Source of the DNA: Lichenostomus cassidix
Taxonomy: Eukaryota > Chordata > Aves > Passeriformes > Meliphagidae
Direction of reading: 5' to 3'
Assembly: GCA_008360975.2 (NCBI GenBank)
Contig: CM039183.1
Span: forward strand, 11,063,762-11,127,761
DNA: 64,000 bases
In this document: piece by piece, positions 44,492 through 54,200 of the stretch
How positions within the stretch are numbered: the first letter of the stretch is position 1
Layout of the letters: each line of letters opens with the position of its first letter
Position numbers and translations under genes: made by a program
The notes under the pieces: model-generated
The model's database searches: none
What the model saw: the letters and a program-made list of their open reading frames with translations, nothing else
Told to the model about the DNA's origin: nothing

Positions 44492-46629
44492 CCTATACTC
44501 AGTAACCTGCATCTCCAAATCAAATTTAAATTCCCTAACTTCATAACTTCCTTAATGAGATAAGTGGGCCCTAACCTAACTCCCAAACATTTCTAAAAGA
44601 ATTCTCAGGAATTCTTTTCATTGGTTTAGCAAGGAATATAGATCCAATTTTGTCACCCTTGGTATTCTTCCAAGGATCACCTTGGAATATCCCCTTCAAT
44701 ATCCCCATTTTTGGGTTTCATGAGCCTCCCACCAGTCTGCAAAGGAAAAACTTCCCAGGGCAGAAAAATCTTCTCAGGCTGAAAAAGCAATTCTGAAGCT
44801 AGCTTTTCCCTTTGGAAACTTTAAATGGTCTGTCCTTTCCCTGTTCCACTGATCCTCAATGCCTTTCAAACACAGGAAATGGGGAAATTGACCATTGTTT
44901 GCAATCCACTTTTCTTAGGATATGAAGAAACATTGCACTTGGCTTTGAAAGAGGGGAAAGAAAAGAAGACTATCCTGGCTCAGTTTACAAGCAAGTGGAT
45001 TGAATTCTTACTGGTGGTGCTCTTGTGGTGATGAATTCCCTTCCTCTCCTCCACCTTTCCCAAGGAAATATTTCACTTAGGATGGCCCAACAGAGCAAAT
45101 AAGACCAGATAAGGATGGCCCAAGGGAAGGATGATCAGTGCAAGCTGACATATGATTCTTTTCCCATTCTGTGGAGCTACTTCACCATACTCCCACCACA
45201 TTCCTGCATTGGGTGAGTAGGATCAACACTTGCTGAAGACCAATCCTACAGAAAGGGTTACTTTTCAGCCAAGAAATGAAAAAAAGGAGTAGATGGTTTG
45301 AAGTGCCCATTTGAAGCAGCCCACTATTAGCTTGGCTCAACTCTGAGGCAAAATGACAGAGTGAGGGCTGAAAGGGAATGCCTAAAACCATACCAGGTGG
45401 TGAGATAGATACTCTATTATACAGTAACAGAAAGGAAAATGTACACCACTATTTTCTGGTCTGAGATCTTTCCCACCAAGGGTGCTGGTGAAAGCCTCTT
45501 GATGAATCTGCAAGGAAGACCTATGATTTTAGACAAGTACACCCTAACCAAGAAATTTTACTGCTTAATTTGCCTGGCCATGCTTTAAGCTTGTGTAGGT
45601 CATCCTTTCCTCCTTCTCCTTTCTGTCATCATCGTGCCTTGTAAAGAATATTTGTGAGTGTGGCCCATGCAACACACTCATTCCTTGTCAGCTTGTGCTG
45701 CCACCAGCACTTCCACAGCCTGCAAGACAAGCCACAACAACCTCCAAGGGACAAGCAAAGGATTCAGGCTTCCCCAGCCTGCACAGGATCAGACCACAGA
45801 GATTGATAATGTTTGGAATAAAGCAAACCTGAAGCTGATGAATGTCACAAACCATCACAACATTTACACCAAACCCCAAGTATGTGAAATGCTTATCTCT
45901 CCATTTCCTGGACAATATCCAGGAGGAGCTGTATGTCTTTTGTGACCTTCAACTTATTCCCAACAGAACATCCAAAGTCACAGAGTCAAAGCTTTCTGAA
46001 GGCAATAGGGATGCTGCAGAATAAAGGCAGGTCTTCACCTGTGACAATCTGGAAAATGAGCAGCAGCTATGCCCTTGTTCACCTAGCAATACTGCCTTGC
46101 CAACTCTTCCATGAGTTGTGCTGCCAGGTTCATGCTCCTGTACTTATCCTCACAAAACAGCACTGTAAAGCCACCAACCCAATGCAGACTGGGAAGGGAA
46201 AAATGTAAGAGAGCATGGTTTAGCTTGCAGGTCCCCTGTTACTACGACTCTCCTAACAGTGGGTTGCATGGTTGCAAATTCATTGCTACTTCTTAACATT
46301 TAGTACATCTTAGCAATCAAAATGCAAAAGAAGAGCTAATCTTATCAGCACTTCACTTAGCACAGATATTCAGACACACACAGACAAATGCCAAGGAACC
46401 CCATATTAATTCCTCTTCATCCCCTTTTTCTCCCCCCAAGGATCTGGTTACAGCCCAAATCATTTGGAAGCTGTCAGAGCCAGGGTCTGAAGTATTTCCA
46501 TGGAGTTTCTGCATACCAGGAGCAGTCAGTTCTCTTGACAATGGTGCTGCACTGCACCCTTGTGATGATGAAGGCCAGTAACATGCCAGGCTGTGCCGGC
46601 CAGAGTGTAACCAGCATACAAAAGGGCAA
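44492..46629. other. Intergenic, nothing recognised
   Basis: Mixed-composition sequence with ORFs below 100 codons and no recognisable motif, RNA gene or repeat family. Confidence 0.5.
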
Positions 46630-46783
46630 GATTAAGGGTCCTCCATCCCTCAAGGTGCTCAAAAGTGACTGGACAAGGCCCTGAGCAACCAGACACAGCT
46701 TCGTGTTAGCCTCACTCCCAGCAGATGACAGGATGAAAGATTTCCAGCAGCCCCTTCTCACCTAAACCCCACTGTGCTTCTAT
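46630..46783 (+). mobile_element. CR1 LINE 3' end
   Basis: Shows the CR1 3' segment CCTCCATCCCTCAAGGTGCT, GACTGGACAAGGCCCTGAGC and ATTTCCAGCAGCCCCTTCTC. It ends in GCTTCTATG, a remnant of the ATTCTATG terminal octamer of CR1. The similarity may extend further 5' but is not clear. Confidence 0.85.
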
Positions 46784-48679
46784 GCCAGCCTTTCCAGAAC
46801 TATCTAGAGATACTTCTTGGATCAAAACTTACACCACAACAATTTTATCTACAAGCAGAGGGGCAAATCACCTACAGTTCTTCTCAAAACATACAAAAAT
46901 AACAGCTTCTGACCAGTGATAGAGACAGCAATTATTTGTTGCATATTAGAAAAGCTTGACATCAAAGAAACCTTCATTAGCCTGGAAGCCAAGGCCAATC
47001 ACACCTTTTAAGTAATAAATCAAGCTACACATATCGTTATTAATAGGATTTCTTAGCATCCCTATAAAAAATAAGTATTGCAAGATAGCAAAAAATAAAT
47101 ATGCATACTTCATCACCCATGCACATGGCAAAACACCTTGCTTTTGTCTGTCATGAATTTCCTAGAAGACTAATTTAGACACAGGCTCTGTGGCCCAGAA
47201 TTTAGTCATAAAATTATTTCCTTCAACCCTCATGAAAGAAAACAGATTCCACCTTTTAGGAAAAATGCATTGTCCTTTGAAATACTCCTACTGCAAAACA
47301 TCAGCAATTCAACACTGAGCTTTATGAGCTCATTTGGTACATTTAAGTTACAAGCAACATTTTATCTGGATTTGCCTTATCTGTGTTCCCATCAGACAGA
47401 AAAAAACCCTCTCATCCTGTGTACTCTTTGTGATATTCACAAGTTTACCACTGCTGTCTAGGATGAATGTAAAGCCACCCTCAAGACAACTTTAGGTTAA
47501 TTAAGCCCCATGAAAACTAAGACAAAACTGGGATTACATACCCTACTATGCTGTTCCAGTTTTATCCATTGCCCCACAAAGTTGTTAAAATGTCATTCAG
47601 AGCCCTTGTCTTTCAGCAACAGATCTTAACCAATGATAACTTCAGCTTATTTACATGCTGAATTTTATGTGAATTTGATTTTTGAAGTAACTGCTTTTGA
47701 TACAAACAAGCCTATGAACTAAAATAAAGATTTTGTTTAAATTAAATAGTGGTTTGGGTTTTTTCAAATTCATGGTGGTGTCTGATAAAAAAATTACATT
47801 GATTTATCCTATAAGTACAGCTGCAAGTTTGCAGAAATTCCTTTTGTATCTGTATTTGTGGGTTGAATGTCAGAAGCTCATATATGGTGCTTCTCTTAGC
47901 CTTCCTGAGAATTTCAAGGAAAGGAGATCTCTTCATTTCTCCTTTTGTGTCTTTGTGCAAAAGTTGACAGATCCACCCTCAGCCTGAGAGTGCACTTGTT
48001 TGAATCAGTGAAATTTTTTTAAGATTTCTTTTTTCAAATCTGTTCTGCCTTTTTGTGTATATAAAGTAAGCAATCACAATGTTATCGAATATAAAAAAAA
48101 AAAATTTTGCCCCATCATGGGAGTGCAGAAAGATTTAGAAGAAAAACTTGAAATTGCCAAGCTGGATTGATGCTCCAGCTGTGTTTTTGACGGTGTGTGT
48201 AGTTATGTTCCCATTATGTCAATATATCATCCATCTTTCTCCTCACAACACCATCCGGTGCTGTACCCAAATGTTTTAAGTGATTTTCAACTGTACCTGA
48301 GGCAGTTTGTTCCCCTGCCGTCTGAACAGGGACAGGGAAAGACACGATCCGTGTGCTGTCACGGGCAGAAGGATTTGAGCTAAACCTTCTCATCTTTCCC
48401 AGTATTGCAGATCCAATTGCAGACACTTGGTGGAGCAGGATATTTACAAGTTGCTTGTCATTGTATAATGCTGTGCATAAGGAGCAGCTCACATCGCTGG
48501 TGGAAAAGAACATTTTTTCACGGCAAACACTTGTTTCTCTGCCTGCACTCTGCATAAAGTATGGTTAAGAGGGAAATGGTTCAGACAGCTTATGTACCCT
48601 TCAGTTCAGTTCTCGCCATCAGCTGAAGAAAGGACACCTGCATACACAATAGTACTGCCTTTAAAAAGGCACTAAAAGA
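46784..48679. other. Intergenic, nothing recognised
   Basis: AT-rich, with no recognisable gene or repeat family. A poly-A run lies near 48.09 kb. Confidence 0.5.
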
Positions 48680-48908
48680 GTAGGTTTAAATGAGATATTA
48701 GGAAAAAAACCTCTTCGTTGTGAGGGTGGTGAGGTGCTGGAACAGGTTTCCCAGAAAAGGTGTGGATGCCCCATCCTCGACAGTGTTCAAGGCCGTGCTG
48801 GATGGAGCTCTAGACAAACCGCTCTAGTGCAAGGGGTCTCTAGCCCCAGCAGGGGAGTTACAACGACGTGATCCTTCAGGTCTCTTCCAAGCCAAACCAC
48901 TGCATGAC
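48680..48908 (+). mobile_element. CR1 LINE 3' fragment
   Basis: Clear CR1 3' region: GAGGGTGGTGAGGTGCTGGA, ACAGGTTTCCCAGAAAAGGT, GTGGATGCCCCATCCTCGAC and GTGTTCAAGGCCGTGCTGGA, then CTTCAGGTCTCTTCCAAGCC. It lacks the terminal octamers. Confidence 0.93.
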
Positions 48909-49224
48909 TGCAGCCTTCTGGGATACTTCCCAACCCGTCTGTGGCAGAAAAAGAAGCCTGACCAAGTTCCACCTTGCAGATGATGTCTTTTGGCAGCATA
49001 CACCTGTCTAAGCAGAGGATGAAAAGAGATGTCTTTACTGACACCATTTCCCTTTTCTACTCAACACAGGAGCCTCCACTCCTGCCCACTCTCGCTCAAC
49101 CATCAGCAGAGGCGATTCTCCCCCGTGAAATGCTTCATCTCACGCGAGGGGAAAAAAAACCTCAAGCCAACCCTTTTCTTTACTGCTACATTGCTTTCTT
49201 TGGTTATTTCTCTAATAGGAGTTT

Positions 49225-49248
49225 GGTTGGTTGGTTGGTTGGTTGGTT
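49225..49248 (+). repeat. (GGTT)6 microsatellite
   Basis: Six perfect GGTT units directly before the CpG-rich block. On the other strand it reads (AACC)n. Confidence 0.95.
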
Positions 49249-49254
49249 CTGTTG

Positions 49255-49580
49255 TGCTCGCGGAGGGAACGGATGAACGGCCACGGCTCAGCAGCAGCAG
49301 CAGCGCTTCTCTCCATTGCTTTTTCGCTCGACTTTCCACTCTCTCTCCGTCCCCTTCGCCCTCTCGCACTCACTGCACTCCCGTCCCGTCCTGTCCTGTC
49401 TCCACCTCTCCCGGCCGGGCTCATGCCGCCTCCCTCCGCCGGGCTCTCCCCGTACCGCCAGTGTCACCGCTGGCAGAGCCGCTCGCTCTGCTGCTGGCCG
49501 AGCAGCACCGTCTTCAGGCTCTGCCCTGGCCCCGGTCCCGGCCGAGGCACCTCCCTTCTACAACAGGACCAAAAAAGTGA
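49255..49580. promoter_or_regulatory. CpG-rich block, possible orphan promoter
   Basis: About 320 bases of G+C-rich, CpG-containing sequence stand isolated in AT-rich DNA, 5 kb from the 3' end of CUL9 and 12 kb from MAP4K3. It contains CAG repeats, pyrimidine-rich CTCTCTCCGTCCCC-type words and a good splice-donor match (AAAAAAGTGAGTAC) at about 49571-49584 on the plus strand. A short plus-strand ORF starts at 49423. No protein is recognised. It could be the first exon of a noncoding RNA or simply a G+C-rich island. Confidence 0.5.
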
Positions 49581-49650
49581 GTACAAGCAGACCTCTTATA
49601 ATAAACTCAAACCAAATGAGTATCTGTACTATCCCCTATCCTGGGAAAGG

Positions 49651-50930
49651 ACTGCTCCCATAGCAAAGCTCAGCAAATGCACAAGGTTTAATCCTGTTAT
49701 CCAGAGGTTCAAATCACCTCCCGACCTCACCTCTTTTGCCATTTAACCTTCTCTTGACCTGACCCTGTATTTTTAAATATGATATCTCTATTCCCATGAT
49801 ATCCCAATTCTAATTGCTTTAGCCTTCTTCATACTAGAAGAATTAAAACCCCCAAATTATATACAAGCCAAAAAAAGCCCAAACACTGTACATCCCTTTG
49901 GATTACTACAGGCACTAGCAAATGGAATCACATTGTTCAATACCTACCCTATTTGGAAGGTGAATCCAAGCTAGTATTGAGCAGGCACCAGCATACCAAT
50001 CTGCTGTGCAAACCTGCCTAATTCCTTAAGGATATGTGCCTGAACATAAAGAATCACTGTGGTACAGTGAACAGAGAGGTGTAACATGCAGAGTGAATCT
50101 CTTCCCCAGCCTTACTTCTAGGAGCAATCGTTACAATTTTGAGCAACCACTGAATCCTGGCTTGAACAAGAACAGGAATTAACACCCTCACTATCATTCC
50201 ACTCATCTCCCAGTCAGCAAATCCCACAACCCATGAGCCACTGAAACCATAATCAAGTACTTCCTCAGTACAAGCAGCTGCCTCTGTATTCGTCTATTGA
50301 AGCAGAACCAGTGAGACATTAGCAAATTAAACCACCTAAGGTCCTGCCCCTACTGACAACAGCAATTGCAATCTAACTAGTCCCAGTCCCATTCAATTTC
50401 TGATTCACAGAAGTACTTAATCCCTAACCACTGCTATCAACAATAATTAAATCCACTGCCTCCCATCACCATTCTCTTCCTAACTCAGAAGCTATTAATC
50501 ACCATAATCCTTGCCTCAGCAGCCCTAGGAGACTGAATTGGACTAAATCAAACATAGATTTGAAAACTCATAAGCATTCTCTCTTAGGTTGAATAGCCAT
50601 AATTATTATGGCAATAATAGCCAAACAACCCCTACTAACTTCCTACTTCTTAATAACTGCTACAATAGTCCTCTTAATGCAAACAAAGTTCAAAACCCAC
50701 CAATGATAATGGCCTAAAGAACAAAAATACCCACATACTCAGTAAAATCTGTCTTCCTAGGACAACTTCCCCTGCTACCAGGCTGTCTAAATGACTTACA
50801 ATTGAAAAACTTACTAAACACAAAATGACCATAACAGAGTCACTACTGTGACTCTCACTACTAGGATTTTTCTCGTACCTTCTTGTACCTTCTCCTCACA
50901 TACTACTCAACAAGCACACTTCCACCACTC
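49651..50930 (+). pseudogene. NUMT: nuclear copy of mtDNA (tRNA-Leu, ND1, tRNA-Ile, ND2)
   Basis: About 1.28 kb of decayed mitochondrial DNA in mitochondrial order and orientation. 49654-49727 resembles mt tRNA-Leu(UUR) (ATAGCAAAGCTCAGCAAATG, CCAGAGGTTCAAATC). About 49740-49930 resembles the 5' part of ND1 (CTAATTGCTTTAGCCTTCTT, TTTGGATTACTACAGGCACT). About 50029-50105 resembles mt tRNA-Ile (GTGCCTGAACATAAAGAATC). About 50108-50930 resembles ND2 (GGAGCAATCGTTACAATTTT, CTAGGAGACTGAATTGGACT, GCTACAATAGTCCTCTTAAT). Most of ND1 and the tRNA-Gln/tRNA-Met block are missing. Frameshifts and stops show it is non-functional. Some 16S 3' sequence may precede it (49.58-49.65 kb), but that is unclear. 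Confidence 0.9.
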
Positions 50931-50989
50931 CAAAAAAAAAAGGCCCTAGCCATAAATCTATGCCTGTCACTAACCAAAACTCTGCCCAA

Positions 50990-51385
50990 CAAAAACCATA
51001 AACCTAAATGATCATAACCCCTAAAAGCCAAAAAGAAAAACTTAGCCCTAATAATTGAACCTGCAACCCAGTCCCTAAGACTAAACTCTAGCATTAATCC
51101 TAATGACTGTATCTCTATTCCTAAAAATATTTAAAATTAACCCCTCACCTTAAATTGAACCCCAGTTCTTGCACTAACCCTAAATGTAACCAAAATGACT
51201 GTAAACCTAACATTAATGCTACCACCTACTGCTAACCCTATGTACAGCAGCCCTAGCCCTAACCCTAAACTCAAAGCTAACTCTAAATTTATCCCTAACG
51301 ACCATAACCCTAACCTAAAACTCAAGCCTAACCATAATACAAACCCTACACCTAAAACCCTAACACTGACTATAATCCTAGTTCC
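50990..51385 (+). repeat. Degenerate interstitial telomere-like tract (CCCTAA)n
   Basis: G-poor plus strand with about nine exact CCCTAA hexamers and many one-mismatch forms (CCCTAG, CCATAA, ACCTAA, ACTAAC). The densest part is at 51245-51385, for example AGCCCTAGCCCTAACCCTAA and ATAACCCTAACC. The G-rich TTAGGG strand is the minus strand. It follows directly after the NUMT. Confidence 0.8.
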
Positions 51386-52148
51386 TGATCTACTGGACAA
51401 TGCCCACTAATAGGTGAGCAACAGGCTCTCAGCTAGAAATTACCTTGTGGGGTAGATTGTTCATTTTAAATGGTTAGGCACTAATAATCTTCTTGCTGGG
51501 AATGCCTCCTTCCAGTTATTAAATTTGTCCTTTCCAAAGTTGGTAATGTGGGAAGATGGGTAAGTTTGGTGTGTGCCTCAAGGGGATTTGATTTGGAGTG
51601 GTAACAGGCAATAAATTAAATTGTATTATGTTAATTATTACATAACACTGTATATTACCACTTCTTTTACTTACGTTCCTGACATGGCAAGCCAGCACAG
51701 TGCAAAATTTCTTCCTTCTCCAAAGGATGCCATTTGGAGAGGAAATCTGCCATTCAGAGACTAGGGTCTCACCACAGACTGCTTCTGGGATCACTATGTT
51801 GCTTTTTGATCCCAAATTGATGGAACTCTGTTTTCCCTTCCTCCTGGAGCAATCCACAACTTTCAGAATTAATTCCCTACACCTTCTTGATGAACTATCA
51901 ATGTTTAATTTTAGCAGAGGAGTTGGCAATTTGGCGCAGTCAATATGCGTTTCCATCTCTTTCCCAAGGACTCAGGGGAGGCTGACTGGCATTTTGGCTC
52001 CTGGATTGTACTTCTTGACAATAGATATGTCATCTGCCTTTTCCCAGTAACTGGGAGCAGCCCCTTGACTGACCTTTTAAGGACGATGAAAAGTGGCCTT
52101 GTGGCATCTGCCAGCTCTTTCAGTACTCTCAGACACACCCCATGTAGT
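51386..52148. other. Intergenic, nothing recognised
   Basis: Non-repetitive sequence after the telomere-like tract. The ORFs on both strands here (up to about 145 codons) overlap each other and have no recognisable domain. Confidence 0.5.
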
Positions 52149-52250
52149 ACAGAATCACAGAATGAGTATTGTTGGGAGGCACCACAGTGGGCCATCTGTT
52201 TCAAGCTCCCTGCCCAAGGAAGGTTATCTCAGAGCACATGGCACAGGAAT
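52149..52250 (-). mobile_element. CR1 LINE 3' end, reverse orientation
   Basis: Plus-strand words ACAGAATCACAGAATGAGTA, TTGTTGGGAGGCACCACAGT, GGGCCATCTGTTTCAAGCTC and TCAGAGCACATGGCACAGGA are the reverse complement of a CR1 3' end. Confidence 0.82.
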
Positions 52251-53340
52251 GACAATTGAAGAAGGCCCTTTTGTTGTCCCTGACATGCTTGGCCAGTGTC
52301 AGGGAGGTAGTTTGACTGGGACCTGTCAAACCCTAATACAGGTGTCCTACAAGCTCAGGGAGGACAGAAAGCTCCCACAGAGCAGAAGAGCAAGGTTTGA
52401 TTTGACTTTCAGTACAAATACTACATGAGAGCAGAGACTCACCATCCTTCAGACTCTTTGGGTTTTAAGCAGGCATTCAGGAGACACTGAATGAAGAACT
52501 CCAGGCGTGAGTCTCCACATAAGCAACTTGGGCATCAAGGATGTTCTGCTCTGTCCTCAACAACCTGGGAAATTCAGGTTGCTCTTGCAAGGACTGGTCA
52601 CAATGGGACTCCCCCAAGTGCCCCTGAGCAGAAGGCCCAGAGAAGTGGCACAGGGAACCCATTGCCACATATGGGAAGCAGGGTTGGGACTTCCACTATG
52701 ACAGACTGCAGGACTAGGAGTTATGAGGTGTGGGAAGCAGCAAAATCAGTCCTCTCTCCTGGTCTGTCCTGACAGTTGCTCCTTGTCCAGCATCCCATAA
52801 GAACCCCACATTCCTCCCAGATGACACCCAAGGCCTAAGAGCCCTGTATCTCCAAAACAATCCCACAAACACCCAAATCACCCCTCAAGCCCTGAAAGCA
52901 GTCCCACATACGCCTTTTGCTGAGCACCAGATGTTACCACCTCCATGAACATGCAGGCATCCTGTCATGCACCTGGTCCTAGAAACACCAACCCCACCAC
53001 CCTGTAGGGTCTGGTCCCCTGCCCTCTTTCCCACCCTTTCCCATACCTCTCCCTGTTCCCTGAACTGTCCAGGAAGGAAAAGCCACTTTGCAGGGCAGAC
53101 TGTGTGGTGCGGGTGAGGATCCCAACCACGCAGTAATTTCACAAATAACTTCTGGGATAAACACATCCAGGTCACATCCTCCTCCCCTGAGGATATCCTC
53201 CCTCCACTCCCATGTCCCCCACAGATAAGAAGAAAGCTTGTGCTAGAAGAAAACGGTTCATTTTTTTAAACAGAACTTTTTTTCAACCCTTGTTCCTCAG
53301 GGTTTTCCTTTTTTTTTGCAAAGATACAGTATAATTTGAA
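52251..53340. other. Intergenic or CUL9 downstream flank
   Basis: Nothing recognised. It may include the CUL9 cleavage region at its right end. The short ORFs are unremarkable. Confidence 0.45.
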
Positions 53341-53350
53341 TAACCTCTGC

Positions 53351-53395
53351 ATATATATATATATAAAATATATGTGTGTGCATATATTTATAAAC
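53351..53395. repeat. (AT)n microsatellite with TG run
   Basis: ATATATATATATAT followed by AAAATATATGTGTGTG and CATATATTTATA, at the presumed end of the CUL9 3' UTR. Confidence 0.85.
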
Positions 53396-54010
53396 TTAAA
53401 CAATCCTGCAAACTTGTGTCACTCATAGCAGCCCTTCCTGCTTCATAACAGAGAAGAAAACTCCAACAAAGGGCAAAAGTGCAGCCCCTGTCAACCAGAG
53501 GAACTGAACAACATCCATCTGTGGCTGGAGGGAATCCCACCAGCTCCAGCTGGGAGGCTTTAACTTGAGCATAAATGCATCTCTCTACATTTCTAGACAC
53601 TGGCCATTGCTAGCCAGTGCTCTAGGACATGTGCCACCATCCCCTGTGCCCAGCCCTTGGGAAGAGCACACCAAGGACAAAGAGCAGCCCTTTAACAGGT
53701 GGCAAGTTGTCCTCACTCTGCAGGTGGACTGTGACTTTCTAACTCAATAAAATACCTATAGGCAGAACTGGAGACAAAGGAAAAAGGCAAGAAGATGTGT
53801 TTCTGAGAGAGGTGGCCACAGTAATACAGACCAGCTGCCCAGAGCAATGTTCCTGCATATTAAAGGATCACTGAGCAAGAAGCTACCCAAAGGAAATGAT
53901 TGTTTGGTCTGAGAGCTCCTCCTTGCCTTTAAGGAAAAACATTAACACAAACTGGTAGAGACAGACTAGAGGCAGAGGTCCAAGCTGGCAGGCTGGGTGA
54001 CAGAACACTT
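53387..54010 (-). other. CUL9: Presumed CUL9 3' UTR
   Basis: Sequence after the CUL9 stop codon. I find no canonical minus-strand AATAAA within about 1 kb. The only polyadenylation-like word I noticed is TATAAA at 53392-53387, inside the AT microsatellite, so the left limit is a guess. Confidence 0.35.
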
Positions 54011-54200
54011 CTAGTCATAGCTATCATCATCATCAAAGTAAGAATCACAATCTGATCCATTATCAATCATAAAGTTGTCTTCATCGAGGTCATCATCATC
54101 ATCATAGTGTTCTTGCCACTGTGGATCATACTCCTCATCCTCAACCTCTTTGCCAGCTTCCTCTGTGTTGGGAGAGTCACACAGGATGGTATGTTTTTGC
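54011..54200 (-). CDS. CUL9: CUL9 last coding exon (acidic tail)
   Basis: Completes Gly, then encodes QKHTILCDSPNTEEAGKEVE, DEEYDPQWQEHYDDDDDLDE and an Asp-rich end (NFMIDNGSDC, DSYFDDDDSYD) to TAG at 54013-54011. Human CUL9 also ends in an acidic tail (PEWQQDEFDEE..). The sequence diverges but the composition is kept. Acceptor CTACAG. Confidence 0.94.

Noticed and set aside
49654..49727. tRNA-Leu-like sequence as a nuclear tRNA gene
   Set aside because: It matches mitochondrial tRNA-Leu(UUR) and is followed by ND1 and ND2 remnants, so it is part of a NUMT.
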